DNA of 32,448 nucleotides from Acidipila sp. GTDB lineage: Bacteria > Acidobacteriota > Terriglobia > Acidiferrales > UBA7541. The notes under the pieces were generated by a model. The model made no database searches, was not told where the DNA came from, and saw only the letters and a program-made list of their open reading frames with translations. Positions 9,188-17,104 of the stretch are shown in pieces. The stretch's first letter is position 1, and each line of letters begins with the position of its first letter. The DNA lies in NCBI GenBank assembly GCA_010365215.1, contig JAAFGT010000049.1, positions 1-32,448 on the forward strand, in the 5' to 3' direction. A program made the translations under genes and the position numbers.

Positions 9188-10351
9188 CTATAATCTCTTA
9201 AGTATGAAACACTTAAGATAGTATGTCTCCGGAACTGCAAGCAGTATGGGGTGGTCCAAAGCCTGCGTTCTCCTCTCCAGCACTGCTGTAGTTGCCTTCA
9301 CATCTTGGCTGGCCTCCAGCAGTATCTCAGCGAACAGGCCTTCCGGAATATGGTGAGAGCAGGAACAGGTAATCAAGACCCCGCCCGGGCGCAGAAGTTT
9401 CAAACTGCGGAGGTTGATCTCTTTATATCCCCGGCTCGCGGCCTCGACGGCGTCGCGAGTTTTGGCGAAAGCCGGGGGGTCGAGCACGATGGTGTCAAAT
9501 TTCCGTCCTACATCGTCGTACTGTTTCAGGATATCGAAGGCGTTGCCTTCGCGAAACGTGACGTTGGCTATGCCGTTCAGCTCCTGGTTTCTTCGTCCCA
9601 CAGCGAGGGCATCCGCCGACTGGTCGACTGCTTCGACATTCTGGCAGCGCCCGGCCAGCGCCAGCGCGAAGCCCCCGTGATAGGCAAAGCAGTCCAGCAC
9701 ATCTCCTCGCGCATAGCGCGCCGCCGCGACCTGATTCTCCCGCTGGTCCAGAAACCCTCCGGTCTTCTGCCCTTTCCGTAAATCCAAAAGGAATCGCACG
9801 CCGTTGATCTCGGTGGTGATCTGCTCCGGCACTTCGCCGTGGAGGACGGAGACTTTTTGCTCGAGTCCTTCATTGCGGCGCGATTTCGGGTCGTTGCGTT
9901 CCAGAATTCCGCGCGGCGAAAACAGCTCCACAAGAATCTCCACCAGCTCGTCCTTGCGCCGGTCGCTGCCCTGGCTCAAGGTTTGCAGCACCAGATATTC
10001 GCCGTAACGGTCGACGATGAATGACGGCAGCAGGTCGCCTTCGCCATAGACCACGCGCCAAGCCTGGGTATTTTCGACCACGCGCTCGCGCCAGGCTGCG
10101 GCTGCGCGAATTCGCTCGAAGAAAAATCCGCGGTCCACGGGCACGTCCTGACGGGTCAGAAAGCGGAGAGTGATCTGCGAGCTGTCGCTGTAAAAAGCGC
10201 GTCCCATGAACTTGCCGCGTTCGTCGCGCACGCGCACCACTTCGCCGGCCGCGGCCTGCGCGCTGCGCACGTCGCTCTTGAAGATCCAGGGGTGTCCGGC
10301 ATCCAGGCGTTGCGCCCCACGAGAGTTGATCACAGCGTTCGGCTCGGTCAT
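9188..10351 (-). CDS. Class I SAM-dependent 23S rRNA methyltransferase, RlmI-like
   Basis: Probable 5-methylcytosine methyltransferase of the RlmI (YccW) family, acting on 23S rRNA in the cytoplasm. The N-terminal PUA-type RNA-binding domain contains SRGAQRLDAGHPWIFKSDV. The Rossmann domain has motif I VLDCFAYHGGFALALAG, the acidic residue in VEAVDQSADAL, and motif IV VLDPPAFAK. CSCSHH contains the conserved cysteines near the C terminus. I chose the ATG at 10351 over a TTG two codons upstream. The length (387) is close to the E. coli protein (396). It is divergent from queA, another RNA-modification gene, with 69 bases between starts. The last codons contain the HAIR-like palindrome. Confidence 0.9.
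   Translation of the reverse strand: MTEPNAVINSRGAQRLDAGHPWIFKSDVRSAQAAAGEVVRVRDERGKFMGRAFYSDSSQITLRFLTRQDVPVDRGFFFERIRAAAAWRERVVENTQAWRVVYGEGDLLPSFIVDRYGEYLVLQTLSQGSDRRKDELVEILVELFSPRGILERNDPKSRRNEGLEQKVSVLHGEVPEQITTEINGVRFLLDLRKGQKTGGFLDQRENQVAAARYARGDVLDCFAYHGGFALALAGRCQNVEAVDQSADALAVGRRNQELNGIANVTFREGNAFDILKQYDDVGRKFDTIVLDPPAFAKTRDAVEAASRGYKEINLRSLKLLRPGGVLITCSCSHHIPEGLFAEILLEASQDVKATTAVLERRTQALDHPILLAVPETYYLKCFILKRL
9197..9217. promoter_or_regulatory. HAIR-like palindrome (candidate HspR operator)
   Basis: CTTAAGT-N7-ACTTAAG is a perfect inverted repeat with the arm length and spacing of HAIR, the HspR operator (consensus CTTGAGT-N7-ACTCAAG, from Streptomyces). The fourth base of each arm differs symmetrically, so the dyad is kept. 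It lies about 25 bases upstream of the hsp20 -35, within the last codons of the methyltransferase gene. hsp20 and clpB are known HspR targets in actinobacteria. No hspR gene is in the window. Confidence 0.45.
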
Positions 10352-10420
10352 GATCAAGTTCTAACACAAGGGCGGCGCGAGGACGATGCGTTTCGCGGAC
10401 GCGAGCAGGAAAATAACTCC

Positions 10421-11512
10421 GTGCGATTGACAGAATTCGATTACGAATTGCCGGGCGACCGGATCGCGCAGCGTCCCCCCGCAGAGCGTGATGCCGCGCG
10501 GATGCTGGTTCTCGACCGCGTCGCGCGGGTGTGGGACGACCGCACTTTTCTGGAATTCCCGAGCCTGCTGCGAGGTGATGAACTTCTGGTGGTCAATAAC
10601 ACCCGGGTGATACCTGCGCGGCTTTATGGGCAACGCGTGGTTGCTCATACCGGGCTGCTGCCCGGACCTGGTGGGACCGAGCCTAAGCCCCCGGCCTCCA
10701 TCGAAATTCTGCTGACGCGTGAGATCGAACCGGGCCTATGGGACGTGCTGGCTCGTCCCGGACGCAAGATCCGCGTCGGCGACTGGATCGCTTTCGGCGA
10801 CGGCGCACTGCAAGCCGAGGTGATGGCCAGCGGGGAATTCGGCGCGCGACGAATGCGCTTCTCCAACGCTAAGGATTTGCCAGAGCTGCTCGAGCGCTTC
10901 GGACACATACCCTTGCCGCCGTACATCGGCCGCGAAGATGAGCCTGCGGACCGCGACCGTTATCAGACGGTATTTGCTTCCTCGCCGGGAGCCGTGGCGG
11001 CGCCTACGGCCGGGCTGCATTTCACGGAAAGAATCCTGCGCGCGATTCACGAGCGCGGTGTGGAGACTTGCGAAATTACGCTGCATGTGGGGCCGGGAAC
11101 ATTCCGGCCGGTGCGCGCAGAAAATATCGAAGAGCATGCCATGCACGCGGAGCGTTACGAAATCTCCGCGCCGACGGCGGAAAAAATCAACGCGGCACGC
11201 GCCGCCGGGCGCCCCGTGCTGGCCGTGGGGACGACGGTAGTGCGCGCACTCGAGGACGCAGCACGCAAGGCCGCAGGCCGGGGCGCACAGGACATCGCGG
11301 CCGGGCCGGGCGAGGCGGAGCTATTTATGTATCCGGGCCAGCCTTTCCTGGTGGTCGATCAGATGTTGACGAACTTTCATCTCCCCAAGTCCACGCTGCT
11401 CATGCTAGTCTGCGCCCTCGCGGGGCGCGAGTTTATTCTGCAGGCTTACCGGCACGCTATAGAGGCGGGCTACATGTTCTACAGCTACGGTGATTGCATG
11501 CTGATTCGTTAA
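10421..11512 (+). CDS. queA: S-adenosylmethionine:tRNA ribosyltransferase-isomerase
   Basis: Transfers and isomerises the ribosyl group of SAM onto 7-aminomethyl-7-deazaguanine in tRNA, giving epoxyqueuosine. The frame stays open upstream, but the conserved N terminus LTEFDYELPGDRIAQRPPAERDAARML begins at a GTG at 10421. AGGA lies ten bases before it, giving 363 residues, close to the family norm of about 350. Diagnostic segments include VNNTRVIPARLYG, PTAGLHFTERIL, LHVGPGTFRPV, MHAERYEI, and the C-terminal MLTNFHLPKSTLLMLVCALAG. An Ala/Gly-rich insertion (ARKAAGRGAQDIAAGPGEA, about 280-300) is slightly longer than usual. Other queuosine genes are not in the window. Confidence 0.96.
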   Translation: MRLTEFDYELPGDRIAQRPPAERDAARMLVLDRVARVWDDRTFLEFPSLLRGDELLVVNNTRVIPARLYGQRVVAHTGLLPGPGGTEPKPPASIEILLTREIEPGLWDVLARPGRKIRVGDWIAFGDGALQAEVMASGEFGARRMRFSNAKDLPELLERFGHIPLPPYIGREDEPADRDRYQTVFASSPGAVAAPTAGLHFTERILRAIHERGVETCEITLHVGPGTFRPVRAENIEEHAMHAERYEISAPTAEKINAARAAGRPVLAVGTTVVRALEDAARKAAGRGAQDIAAGPGEAELFMYPGQPFLVVDQMLTNFHLPKSTLLMLVCALAGREFILQAYRHAIEAGYMFYSYGDCMLIR

Positions 11513-11626
11513 GCGGCGCAGTTCCCAGGATTTTTCGTCCGGGCGTTTCTATCGGCTCACGTCGAGCAGACCGCTTCGTACTATCGGCCAACGCCTCAGC
11601 CAGTCTATAATCTCAAACTCATTGCT

Positions 11627-12370
11627 ATGCGCTATCTGATCCTCAGCGATATACATGCCAATGCCACTGCGCTCGACGCGGCGCTGGCGGCGGCCGATGG
11701 CCGATGGGATCGCGTGGCCTGCCTGGGTGATCTGGTAGGTTACGGTCCCGACCCCAACGACGTGGTGGAGCGCATCCGCGCTCTCGATTCCGCGGCTATT
11801 CGCGGGAATCATGACCGCGCCGGATCCGGCCTGGCGGACGCGGAAGATTTCAATCCCATCGCGCGCGCTGCCGCGCTGTGGACGCGCGATCAGCTGCGCC
11901 CCGAAAATCTGGCTTACCTGCGCGATCTTCCGCCGGGCCCGGTGCAGGTAAACGGAATTTCGCTGATTCACGGCGCCGCGCGCGATGAGGACGAATACGT
12001 GGTGGCCCCCGGGCAGGCTTTGGCCTGCCTCCTCGAAACCTCTTCCGCGGTAAATTTTTTTGGGCACACCCATTTGCAGGGCGGATTCAGCTTTCACGAC
12101 AACAGACTCGAAGCAATTCAGCCTCGCCCGGAGCCAGGCGCATCGTTTTCGGCGCTGCGCCTGGAGAAGGACTGGCGGTATCTGCTCAACCCCGGTTCCG
12201 TGGGGCAGCCCCGCGATGGCGACCCTCGCGCGGCCTTTGCCATTTCAGACCTGGAGCACCAGGTAGTGGAATTCTGGCGCGTACCCTACGAAATTCCCGC
12301 GGTGCAGAAGCGTATGGTGAGCGCCGGGCTGCACGATTCACTGGTCCACCGGCTTGCGCTGGGGCGTTGA
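11627..12370 (+). CDS. Calcineurin-like metallophosphoesterase
   Basis: A 247-residue cytoplasmic phosphoesterase with two divalent metals. All metal motifs are present in order: SDIH (Asp8, His10), CLGDLVGYGPDP, IRGNHDRA, LIHGAARDED and FFGHTHLQGGF. The closest general type is the YfcE/diadenosine tetraphosphatase-like group, but the natural substrate cannot be read from sequence. A TATAAT at 11606-11611 lies 15 bases before the ATG, and no Shine-Dalgarno is evident, so the leader may be very short. It is followed 57 bases later by a small membrane-anchored protein on the same strand. Confidence 0.9.
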   Translation: MRYLILSDIHANATALDAALAAADGRWDRVACLGDLVGYGPDPNDVVERIRALDSAAIRGNHDRAGSGLADAEDFNPIARAAALWTRDQLRPENLAYLRDLPPGPVQVNGISLIHGAARDEDEYVVAPGQALACLLETSSAVNFFGHTHLQGGFSFHDNRLEAIQPRPEPGASFSALRLEKDWRYLLNPGSVGQPRDGDPRAAFAISDLEHQVVEFWRVPYEIPAVQKRMVSAGLHDSLVHRLALGR

Positions 12371-12427
12371 GATGACCCGGCATTACCCAACATTGAATAT
12401 CAAGGACCGCGCGCTAAGCGAGTAATC

Positions 12428-12907
12428 ATGTCTCTGCCCACCGAATCCGAATCGAGCCGGTTTCCGCTGGCGTTGGTGGCCGGGGCCGTGGTGGTAGTTG
12501 TTGTCCTGGGAGGACTGTTTTTCCTGGGACGGCAAAAGCCCTCCAACGCCGCGGCCACTGAACAGCCGCTTCCTTTCGCGGACGCCGAGCAGGCTTACGC
12601 GGCGAACATCCGCTTCTCCAACCCGCAGATGAGCCGAGCCGCGAATGCGCTGAACCAGGAAGTGACCTTCGTCGTCGGCACGGTGGAAAATTCCGGCGCG
12701 AGGGTAGTCCGCCAGGTGGAAGTGACCGTGGAGTTCCACGACCTGATCAATCAGGTGATCCTGCGGGACTCGCACCGCCTGTTGCGGCCGGACGCGCATC
12801 TTGGCCCTGGGCAGCACCAGGATTTTCAGATCAACTTCGACCGCGTGCCCAACGACTGGAACCGGCGGTACCCCTCCGTTCGCGTCACTGGTCTGCAACT
12901 GGAATAA
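12428..12907 (+). CDS. Small membrane-anchored protein with a beta-sandwich domain
   Basis: A 159-residue protein of unknown function. A single strong transmembrane helix (about 14-36, LALVAGAVVVVVVLGGLFFLG) leaves a short cytoplasmic N terminus. The outside domain (about 65-159) has the pattern VTFVVGTVENSGARVVRQVEVTVEF, then LRDSHRLLRPDAHLGPGQ, then VRVTGLQLE. That resembles FxLYD or DUF2393-type domains, in which a transition to the free protein begins with G-x-V-x-N. The assignment to a named family is tentative. It could be cotranscribed with the metallophosphoesterase before it. Confidence 0.75.
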   Translation: MSLPTESESSRFPLALVAGAVVVVVVLGGLFFLGRQKPSNAAATEQPLPFADAEQAYAANIRFSNPQMSRAANALNQEVTFVVGTVENSGARVVRQVEVTVEFHDLINQVILRDSHRLLRPDAHLGPGQHQDFQINFDRVPNDWNRRYPSVRVTGLQLE

Positions 12908-12966
12908 ATTCTTCGGAGCCACGACCCTTTCGCCAGGCCCCTTTCGTTGCCGCCGGCCGGCCCTAT

Positions 12967-12994
12967 TCGACATTCCGAATCTACCAAGTATAAT
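12967..12994 (+). promoter_or_regulatory. Promoter predicted to give a leaderless mRNA
   Basis: TCGACA (12967-12972), a 16-base spacer and a perfect TATAAT (12989-12994) precede the ATG at 13003 by only eight bases. Transcription would begin at or within two bases of the A of the start codon. There is no Shine-Dalgarno sequence before the ATG. Confidence 0.6.
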
Positions 12995-13002
12995 TCGCGT
13001 TA

Positions 13003-14559
13003 ATGACCACAGCCGCCAATCTGTCGCATGCCCTGGCTGACCTCCTGGAACAAGGACAGGTGGACATCCTCGAAGATGGCCGGCCGCTGGCGGGCCTCGC
13101 CGAACCGCGCTGCGAAGTAACCGAGCAGGGAGGGCGCGTGATGCTGCATCTCTGGTCGAGCGAAAAAAATCTGGTGCGGCGCGTTCTAAGCGTTACGGAG
13201 CAGACCGCGGAACACCTGCTGCTCGAGATCGAGCGTTTTGGACGCCCCAAGCCGGGGCGATTGGAGCTGCGTGCGCGCAAAAGCCAGCGCGGAATAGGCC
13301 GCCTGACGCGGGAAAAAGTTCTCGAGCGATTCCGCCAGCTTCTTGCCGAACAGTTTCCCGACGAGGACGTGTATTCCTTAACCGCCTCGCCTGATCTGGA
13401 GCATTCCTTTTCCAGCCGTTATCCCCGCGGCGTAATGGGCCGTGGGCGGAGAACCGCGGCCGTTCTGGGAGTGTCGCCCGCGGACGATGCCGCGGCGGTG
13501 GATGCCGCGCTCACGTTCGGCTTGTTGTGGCTGGCTTGGACGCGGGAACGCTCTTCGCCGGGCAGCCGGCGGGTCTCCCCGCGAGGCGCTCACAAAGTCA
13601 TTCAGAAAAATTCCTCGTCACCGCAGATGGTGGAGGGTTTGCGGCTTTTTCTACCCGCGGGAAGCAGCGCGGTGACCGCGCACCGCCTGCACGGGCTTTC
13701 CCCTGACGCGCGCATTGAAATTTACGAAGTGGACGCGGAGCGCTGGCGCGTCCGCCGCGTCGAGCCGCAGGATCTGGGCAACATCGCTTCGCACTTATCG
13801 CTGCGCCGTGAGAGCGACTCGCTGCTGGCATCCGCCGCGGAAGCGACCGCGCGCCTGAAAGCGCTCGCCCGGGAAGCGGCGAGCGCGGTCGACGCAGTAG
13901 TGGTTCCGGGGGCGCGCGACGTAGCTTTCCGTTTTCGCGGATTGGAGTTTGCCCGCTGGAGAGGCGGCGCGCTACTCGAGGTGACGCCGGAAGGCCGCCT
14001 GCTGGCTTCCAGTGTGGATTCGCCGCGGTGGCGCGAGCGCTTCGACCAGCTTGCGGCACACCGCAATCCCGCTGCGAAAGATGTGAACCACCCGCTATAC
14101 CGCGCGCAAGGCGAGCGCTGGCTGGAAAGCCTGATCCTCGGGTATCCCGCGCGCATCGAGCCGCGGCTGGACCCGCGTTTTCTCTACCCGCAGCTTCCCG
14201 CATTTTCCTCCGGCGATCGCGCCGTTCTCGATCTGCTCGGGGCCACACGGGAGGGCCGCCTGGTGATCATGGAGCTCAAGGTCAGCGAAGACATCCAACT
14301 CATTTTGCAGGCGCTGGATTACTGGCTGCGCGTACGCTGGCACCAGCTTCACGGAGATTTCGAAAGCTTGGGCTATTTCCCGGGTCTCCCGCTGCAGGAA
14401 AAACCTCCGCTGCTATACGTCGTGGCGCCGGGGCTGCGGTTTCATTCTACAGGCGAGATCATCCAGCGATTCCTGTCCCCTGAGGTGGAGCTTATTCGCG
14501 TGGGACTGAATGAACACTGGCGAAAGGACGTGCAGGTGGTGCTGCGGCAGGAGAGGTGA
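13003..14559 (+). CDS. Uncharacterised 518-residue protein with PD-(D/E)XK nuclease-like C terminus
   Basis: I do not recognise this protein as a named family. The N-terminal third (1-130) is a mixed domain starting LSHALADLLEQGQVDILEDGRP. A central part (about 150-390) is Arg/Ala-rich. The C-terminal part holds VLDLLGATREGRLVIMELK then VSEDIQLILQALDYWLRVRWH. Asp410, Glu424 and Lys426 give the D-x13-E-x-K pattern of PD-(D/E)XK nucleases, and the Gln-Ala-x-x-Tyr-Trp helix after it is typical of the NucS/DUF91-like branch. A DNA- or RNA-processing role is therefore an inference. The frame is intact and long. It has its own promoter with TATAAT eight bases before the ATG, and ends before a convergent terminator. 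Confidence 0.8.
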   Translation: MTTAANLSHALADLLEQGQVDILEDGRPLAGLAEPRCEVTEQGGRVMLHLWSSEKNLVRRVLSVTEQTAEHLLLEIERFGRPKPGRLELRARKSQRGIGRLTREKVLERFRQLLAEQFPDEDVYSLTASPDLEHSFSSRYPRGVMGRGRRTAAVLGVSPADDAAAVDAALTFGLLWLAWTRERSSPGSRRVSPRGAHKVIQKNSSSPQMVEGLRLFLPAGSSAVTAHRLHGLSPDARIEIYEVDAERWRVRRVEPQDLGNIASHLSLRRESDSLLASAAEATARLKALAREAASAVDAVVVPGARDVAFRFRGLEFARWRGGALLEVTPEGRLLASSVDSPRWRERFDQLAAHRNPAAKDVNHPLYRAQGERWLESLILGYPARIEPRLDPRFLYPQLPAFSSGDRAVLDLLGATREGRLVIMELKVSEDIQLILQALDYWLRVRWHQLHGDFESLGYFPGLPLQEKPPLLYVVAPGLRFHSTGEIIQRFLSPEVELIRVGLNEHWRKDVQVVLRQER

Positions 14560-14630
14560 AACGTTAAAGCAGTCAAGAGAACGCACGGGGAGCCAGGTTT
14601 GCGGAAAACAGTTGGGTAAATCAGCGGCAC

Positions 14631-14669
14631 AAAAAAAAGAAGCAGCTTTGGCAGAGCCGCCGCTGCTTC
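14631..14669 (-). terminator. Intrinsic terminator of the HNH gene
   Basis: Stem GAAGCAGC/GCTGCTTC (arms 14639-14646 and 14662-14669) with an inner GGC/GCC pair of triplets. On the minus strand it is followed by eight T residues (14631-14638). It lies in the 232-base gap between the convergent PD-(D/E)XK and HNH genes; I see nothing else in that gap. Confidence 0.9.
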
Positions 14670-14791
14670 CCGGGGTGTGTCTTGGTGGTGCTTATTAAGT
14701 ATGATGCGCCAAATCGCGCAGAGTTGCCAGAAAGTTTTGCGGCGTTTTAGGGAGTCCGGTCAGGTAGGCAACCACGCTGCCGAGCCGCAGC

Positions 14792-15439
14792 CTAATAGAA
14801 CAGGTACTTGCGCCATTTTTCGTCGTGGCGGCCGATCAGCCTCATCAGTTGCCGCGAGGTATGCAGCGTAAAGGGCCGTGGCCGGCGCTGCAGGCGAATT
14901 CCGGCTTCCTCGGGCGTGCGGTCGCCCTTCCTGTTATTGCACTGGTAGCAGCAGGCCACCAGGTTTTCCCAGGACGATGGTCCCCCGCGAGACCGTGGCA
15001 TTACGTGATCCAGCGTCAACTCGCCCGCCGAAAACTGCTGTGCGCAGAATTGGCAGGTGTTACGGTCGCGCAGCAGGATGTTTTTTCGCGAAAGCGCGCG
15101 GCTCTGCTGGGGGATGTGGCGGTAGGACAGCAGGCGAATTACGGATGGCACCGGCAGTGTGTGCGAGGGCGAATGAACCTTGGTGGCGTTCAACTCTTCC
15201 ACCTGGGCCACGCCTTTCAAGGTCAGCACCAGCGCCCGGCGCACAGCCGTCACATGAATAGGCTCGAACGTGGAGTTCAGTACTAGAACCGGGTCCTGGA
15301 GGATGGACCGTTTCGGGGCAGCGACAGGTTCGGAGGACACACCCGGCAGCGACGCGGGAGAATGAACCTTAGGCGGTCGTGGGCGCAATTCACCCCACTT
15401 TTCGGAAGCCTTGTGGTCTTTTCTTCCCCGCTTAATCAT
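14792..15439 (-). CDS. HNH endonuclease
   Basis: A 215-residue protein with an HNH/McrA-type nuclease domain at about 120-185. The signature is CQFCAQQF, then [34 protein letters not shown]. The catalytic His is in LDHV, and two CxxC pairs hold the structural zinc. The N-terminal 50 residues are basic and low in complexity, then a conserved segment [24 protein letters not shown] follows. This architecture is widespread as a stand-alone bacterial gene with no methylase partner, so a restriction role is not supported here. I prefer the ATG at 15439, with GGAG five bases upstream, over a GTG at 15445. It ends at a strong terminator. Confidence 0.9.
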   Translation of the reverse strand: MIKRGRKDHKASEKWGELRPRPPKVHSPASLPGVSSEPVAAPKRSILQDPVLVLNSTFEPIHVTAVRRALVLTLKGVAQVEELNATKVHSPSHTLPVPSVIRLLSYRHIPQQSRALSRKNILLRDRNTCQFCAQQFSAGELTLDHVMPRSRGGPSSWENLVACCYQCNNRKGDRTPEEAGIRLQRRPRPFTLHTSRQLMRLIGRHDEKWRKYLFY

Positions 15440-15521
15440 CTTCACTCCGCTTACCGCTGACCGTTAGATGCAAAGTCTGGTCTTGCAGGTGGTTAGATTA
15501 AATCCGTTCTCGGCCAGCCGG

Positions 15522-16379
15522 CTAACGGCTCTTCACCAGGCCTGTATCTCCTCCCAGATTAAATTCTGTCCAAGCTTCCGCGGTGCGCGCGATGGTAACG
15601 GCAAACACGTGCTTTGCGCCCGCTTTCCGTAACGCCCGCGAGCAGGCATCCAAGGTCGCCCCGGACGTAAACACATCATCTACCAGCATTATACGGAGGT
15701 TGTCAATTCGCGCGCCCGGGGATGGGGCATAAGCGCCACGAACGGTAGTCCAGCGTTCCTTGCGCGAGAGCTTCAATTTATCCGGGCGCGGCCTGGTGCG
15801 GACCAGCAAGGCGTCGCGTAAAGGCAGTTTCAACCGGCGAGAAAGCGGCCGGGCGATCAGCTCAGCCTGGTTGTATCCCCGTTCCCGGCGTCGAGCGGGA
15901 TGGAGTGGTACCGGAACCACCACGTCGGCCGCGAGCATTTCCGGCGAACTGCGGACGAGCTCTTCGAGCCGGGCGCCAAACCACTCTCCCAATGGGGTCA
16001 CTGCCTCGTATTTAAGCAGGATAACGGCGCGGGACATTGCCTGGTCATAGATCGCGTAGCTGCGGGCCAAGCTGAAGGCGTAAGTGTCCTTGCGGCACAG
16101 GTGGCAGCGCGGAGGGTCCTGCCCCGCCGTGACCCACGGCCCAAGAGGGCGCCCACAGACGGTGCAGATGGGCGGGCTGATTTTCTGGAACGATTCGAGG
16201 CAGGTGCTGCAGACCGGCAGGCGGCTGGCATCGGCGAGCGGCTGTTCGCACACACGGCATGCCCCTGGCAAGAACAGTCCGAGCAATGCACCCGCCGCCC
16301 GCGAGGCTTCGTCGCGCAGGGTGCGCGCAAGCCCATGCCCAGCCAGTTGCAGGCGAGGAAAGTTAACGGGTCCAGACAA
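15522..16379 (-). CDS. ComF-family phosphoribosyltransferase-like protein
   Basis: ComF/GntX-like protein, linked in some bacteria to DNA uptake and in others to DNA repair. The 285-residue protein starts with a zinc-finger region of four CxxC-type pairs (CRVC 41-44, C57/C60, C72/C75, C92/C95). The phosphoribosyltransferase fold follows, with VVVPVPLHPARRRERGYNQAELIARPLS and the PRPP loop LVDDVFTSGAT (232-242). The start is a TTG at 16379 with GGAG six bases upstream. It follows 76 bases after the neighbouring HNH gene's start and is transcribed in the same direction. No other competence genes are in view. Confidence 0.92.
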   Translation of the reverse strand: MSGPVNFPRLQLAGHGLARTLRDEASRAAGALLGLFLPGACRVCEQPLADASRLPVCSTCLESFQKISPPICTVCGRPLGPWVTAGQDPPRCHLCRKDTYAFSLARSYAIYDQAMSRAVILLKYEAVTPLGEWFGARLEELVRSSPEMLAADVVVPVPLHPARRRERGYNQAELIARPLSRRLKLPLRDALLVRTRPRPDKLKLSRKERWTTVRGAYAPSPGARIDNLRIMLVDDVFTSGATLDACSRALRKAGAKHVFAVTIARTAEAWTEFNLGGDTGLVKSR

Positions 16380-16504
16380 GTATCACTCCAATGAATATAG
16401 AGGGGAGCATGGGCTAGCTATTATCACAACTGGGGCGGGAAATCAGGAGGGATCTAAAACTTCGGCACAAAGCGAGAAGAACCAGATTTGCAAATTCTTG
16501 CCGG

Positions 16505-16532
16505 GCTCGGTTCGGGGAGCTCGGTACGGGGA
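16505..16532. repeat. 14-bp tandem repeat, two copies
   Basis: GCTCGGTTCGGGGA (16505-16518) is followed directly by GCTCGGTACGGGGA (16519-16532), one mismatch. It lies in the 225-base gap between the ComF and DksA-like genes (16380-16604), where I find no convincing ORF or terminator. Confidence 0.7.
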
Positions 16533-16604
16533 ACAGAGAGGCGCCGGCCCAGCCCTGTTCGTCGGGAGGATAAATGTAAAACGGCCAGTGGGCGTCGATC
16601 CGCG

Positions 16605-16958
16605 CTACAACAGACCCTGTTCGTGCTTTTCCTGGCAGGAGATGCAATGACGCGCCCAGGGAACCGCTTCCAGGCGCTTCTGCTGGATTTCGCTCTGGCA
16701 GTTCGCGCACAGGCCGAAATTAGGAGTTTTAGAGCGTTCCAGCGCGCCATCGATCAATGCCAGCACGGAACGGTCCGTATCCGTCTGGCCGAAGAGGAAC
16801 TCCTTGGTATAGGAGTTGGCAGCCTTGTCGGCAAGATCCACGGTGGTGTCCTCATCCGCAGTCCGGCCAGCCTCTTCGGTGCGAGCGATAACCTTCAACA
16901 GCTCTTCGCGGCGCACCTGCAGTTTCTTCTTAAAGTATTCGAGTCGCTTCTTATCCAT
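16605..16958 (-). CDS. DksA/TraR-family zinc-finger protein
   Basis: RNA polymerase secondary-channel regulator of the DksA/TraR type, 117 residues. The N-terminal coiled coil (1-60) starts DKKRLEYFKKKLQVRREELL and leads into the DLADKA motif that matches the DxxDxA tip of DksA. The C-terminal zinc finger is CANC-x17-CISC (about 87-110). This length, shorter than E. coli DksA (151), is usual for stand-alone family members in many phyla. It is expected to modulate transcription, possibly with ppGpp, but the target genes are unknown. It stands between gaps of 225 and 146 bases and has no obvious partner. Confidence 0.92.
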   Translation of the reverse strand: MDKKRLEYFKKKLQVRREELLKVIARTEEAGRTADEDTTVDLADKAANSYTKEFLFGQTDTDRSVLALIDGALERSKTPNFGLCANCQSEIQQKRLEAVPWARHCISCQEKHEQGLL

Positions 16959-17104
16959 TGCCAGCCTATACAGAGAGGGATATTGGCGCTAACAAAAACA
17001 TTAATCCTACACAGTTCGTTGCGGGCTGTCAATTCGAGCGGATGCGGGAATCGTGGCCGAACCGGTTGCAGCTGATTTTGTTCGTAGCGCAAAGCTTGGC
17101 CGTT

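Noticed and set aside
14792-15439. Possible restriction-modification system around the HNH gene
   Set aside because: No methyltransferase or specificity gene lies nearby; the neighbours are a ComF-type gene and the PD-(D/E)XK protein, which faces it.
16517-16590. Vector-like words: GAGCTCGGTAC and GTAAAACGGCCAGT resemble pUC polylinker and M13 primer
   Set aside because: Both matches are imperfect, they are in the wrong order relative to pUC vectors, and the first is explained by the 14-base tandem repeat.
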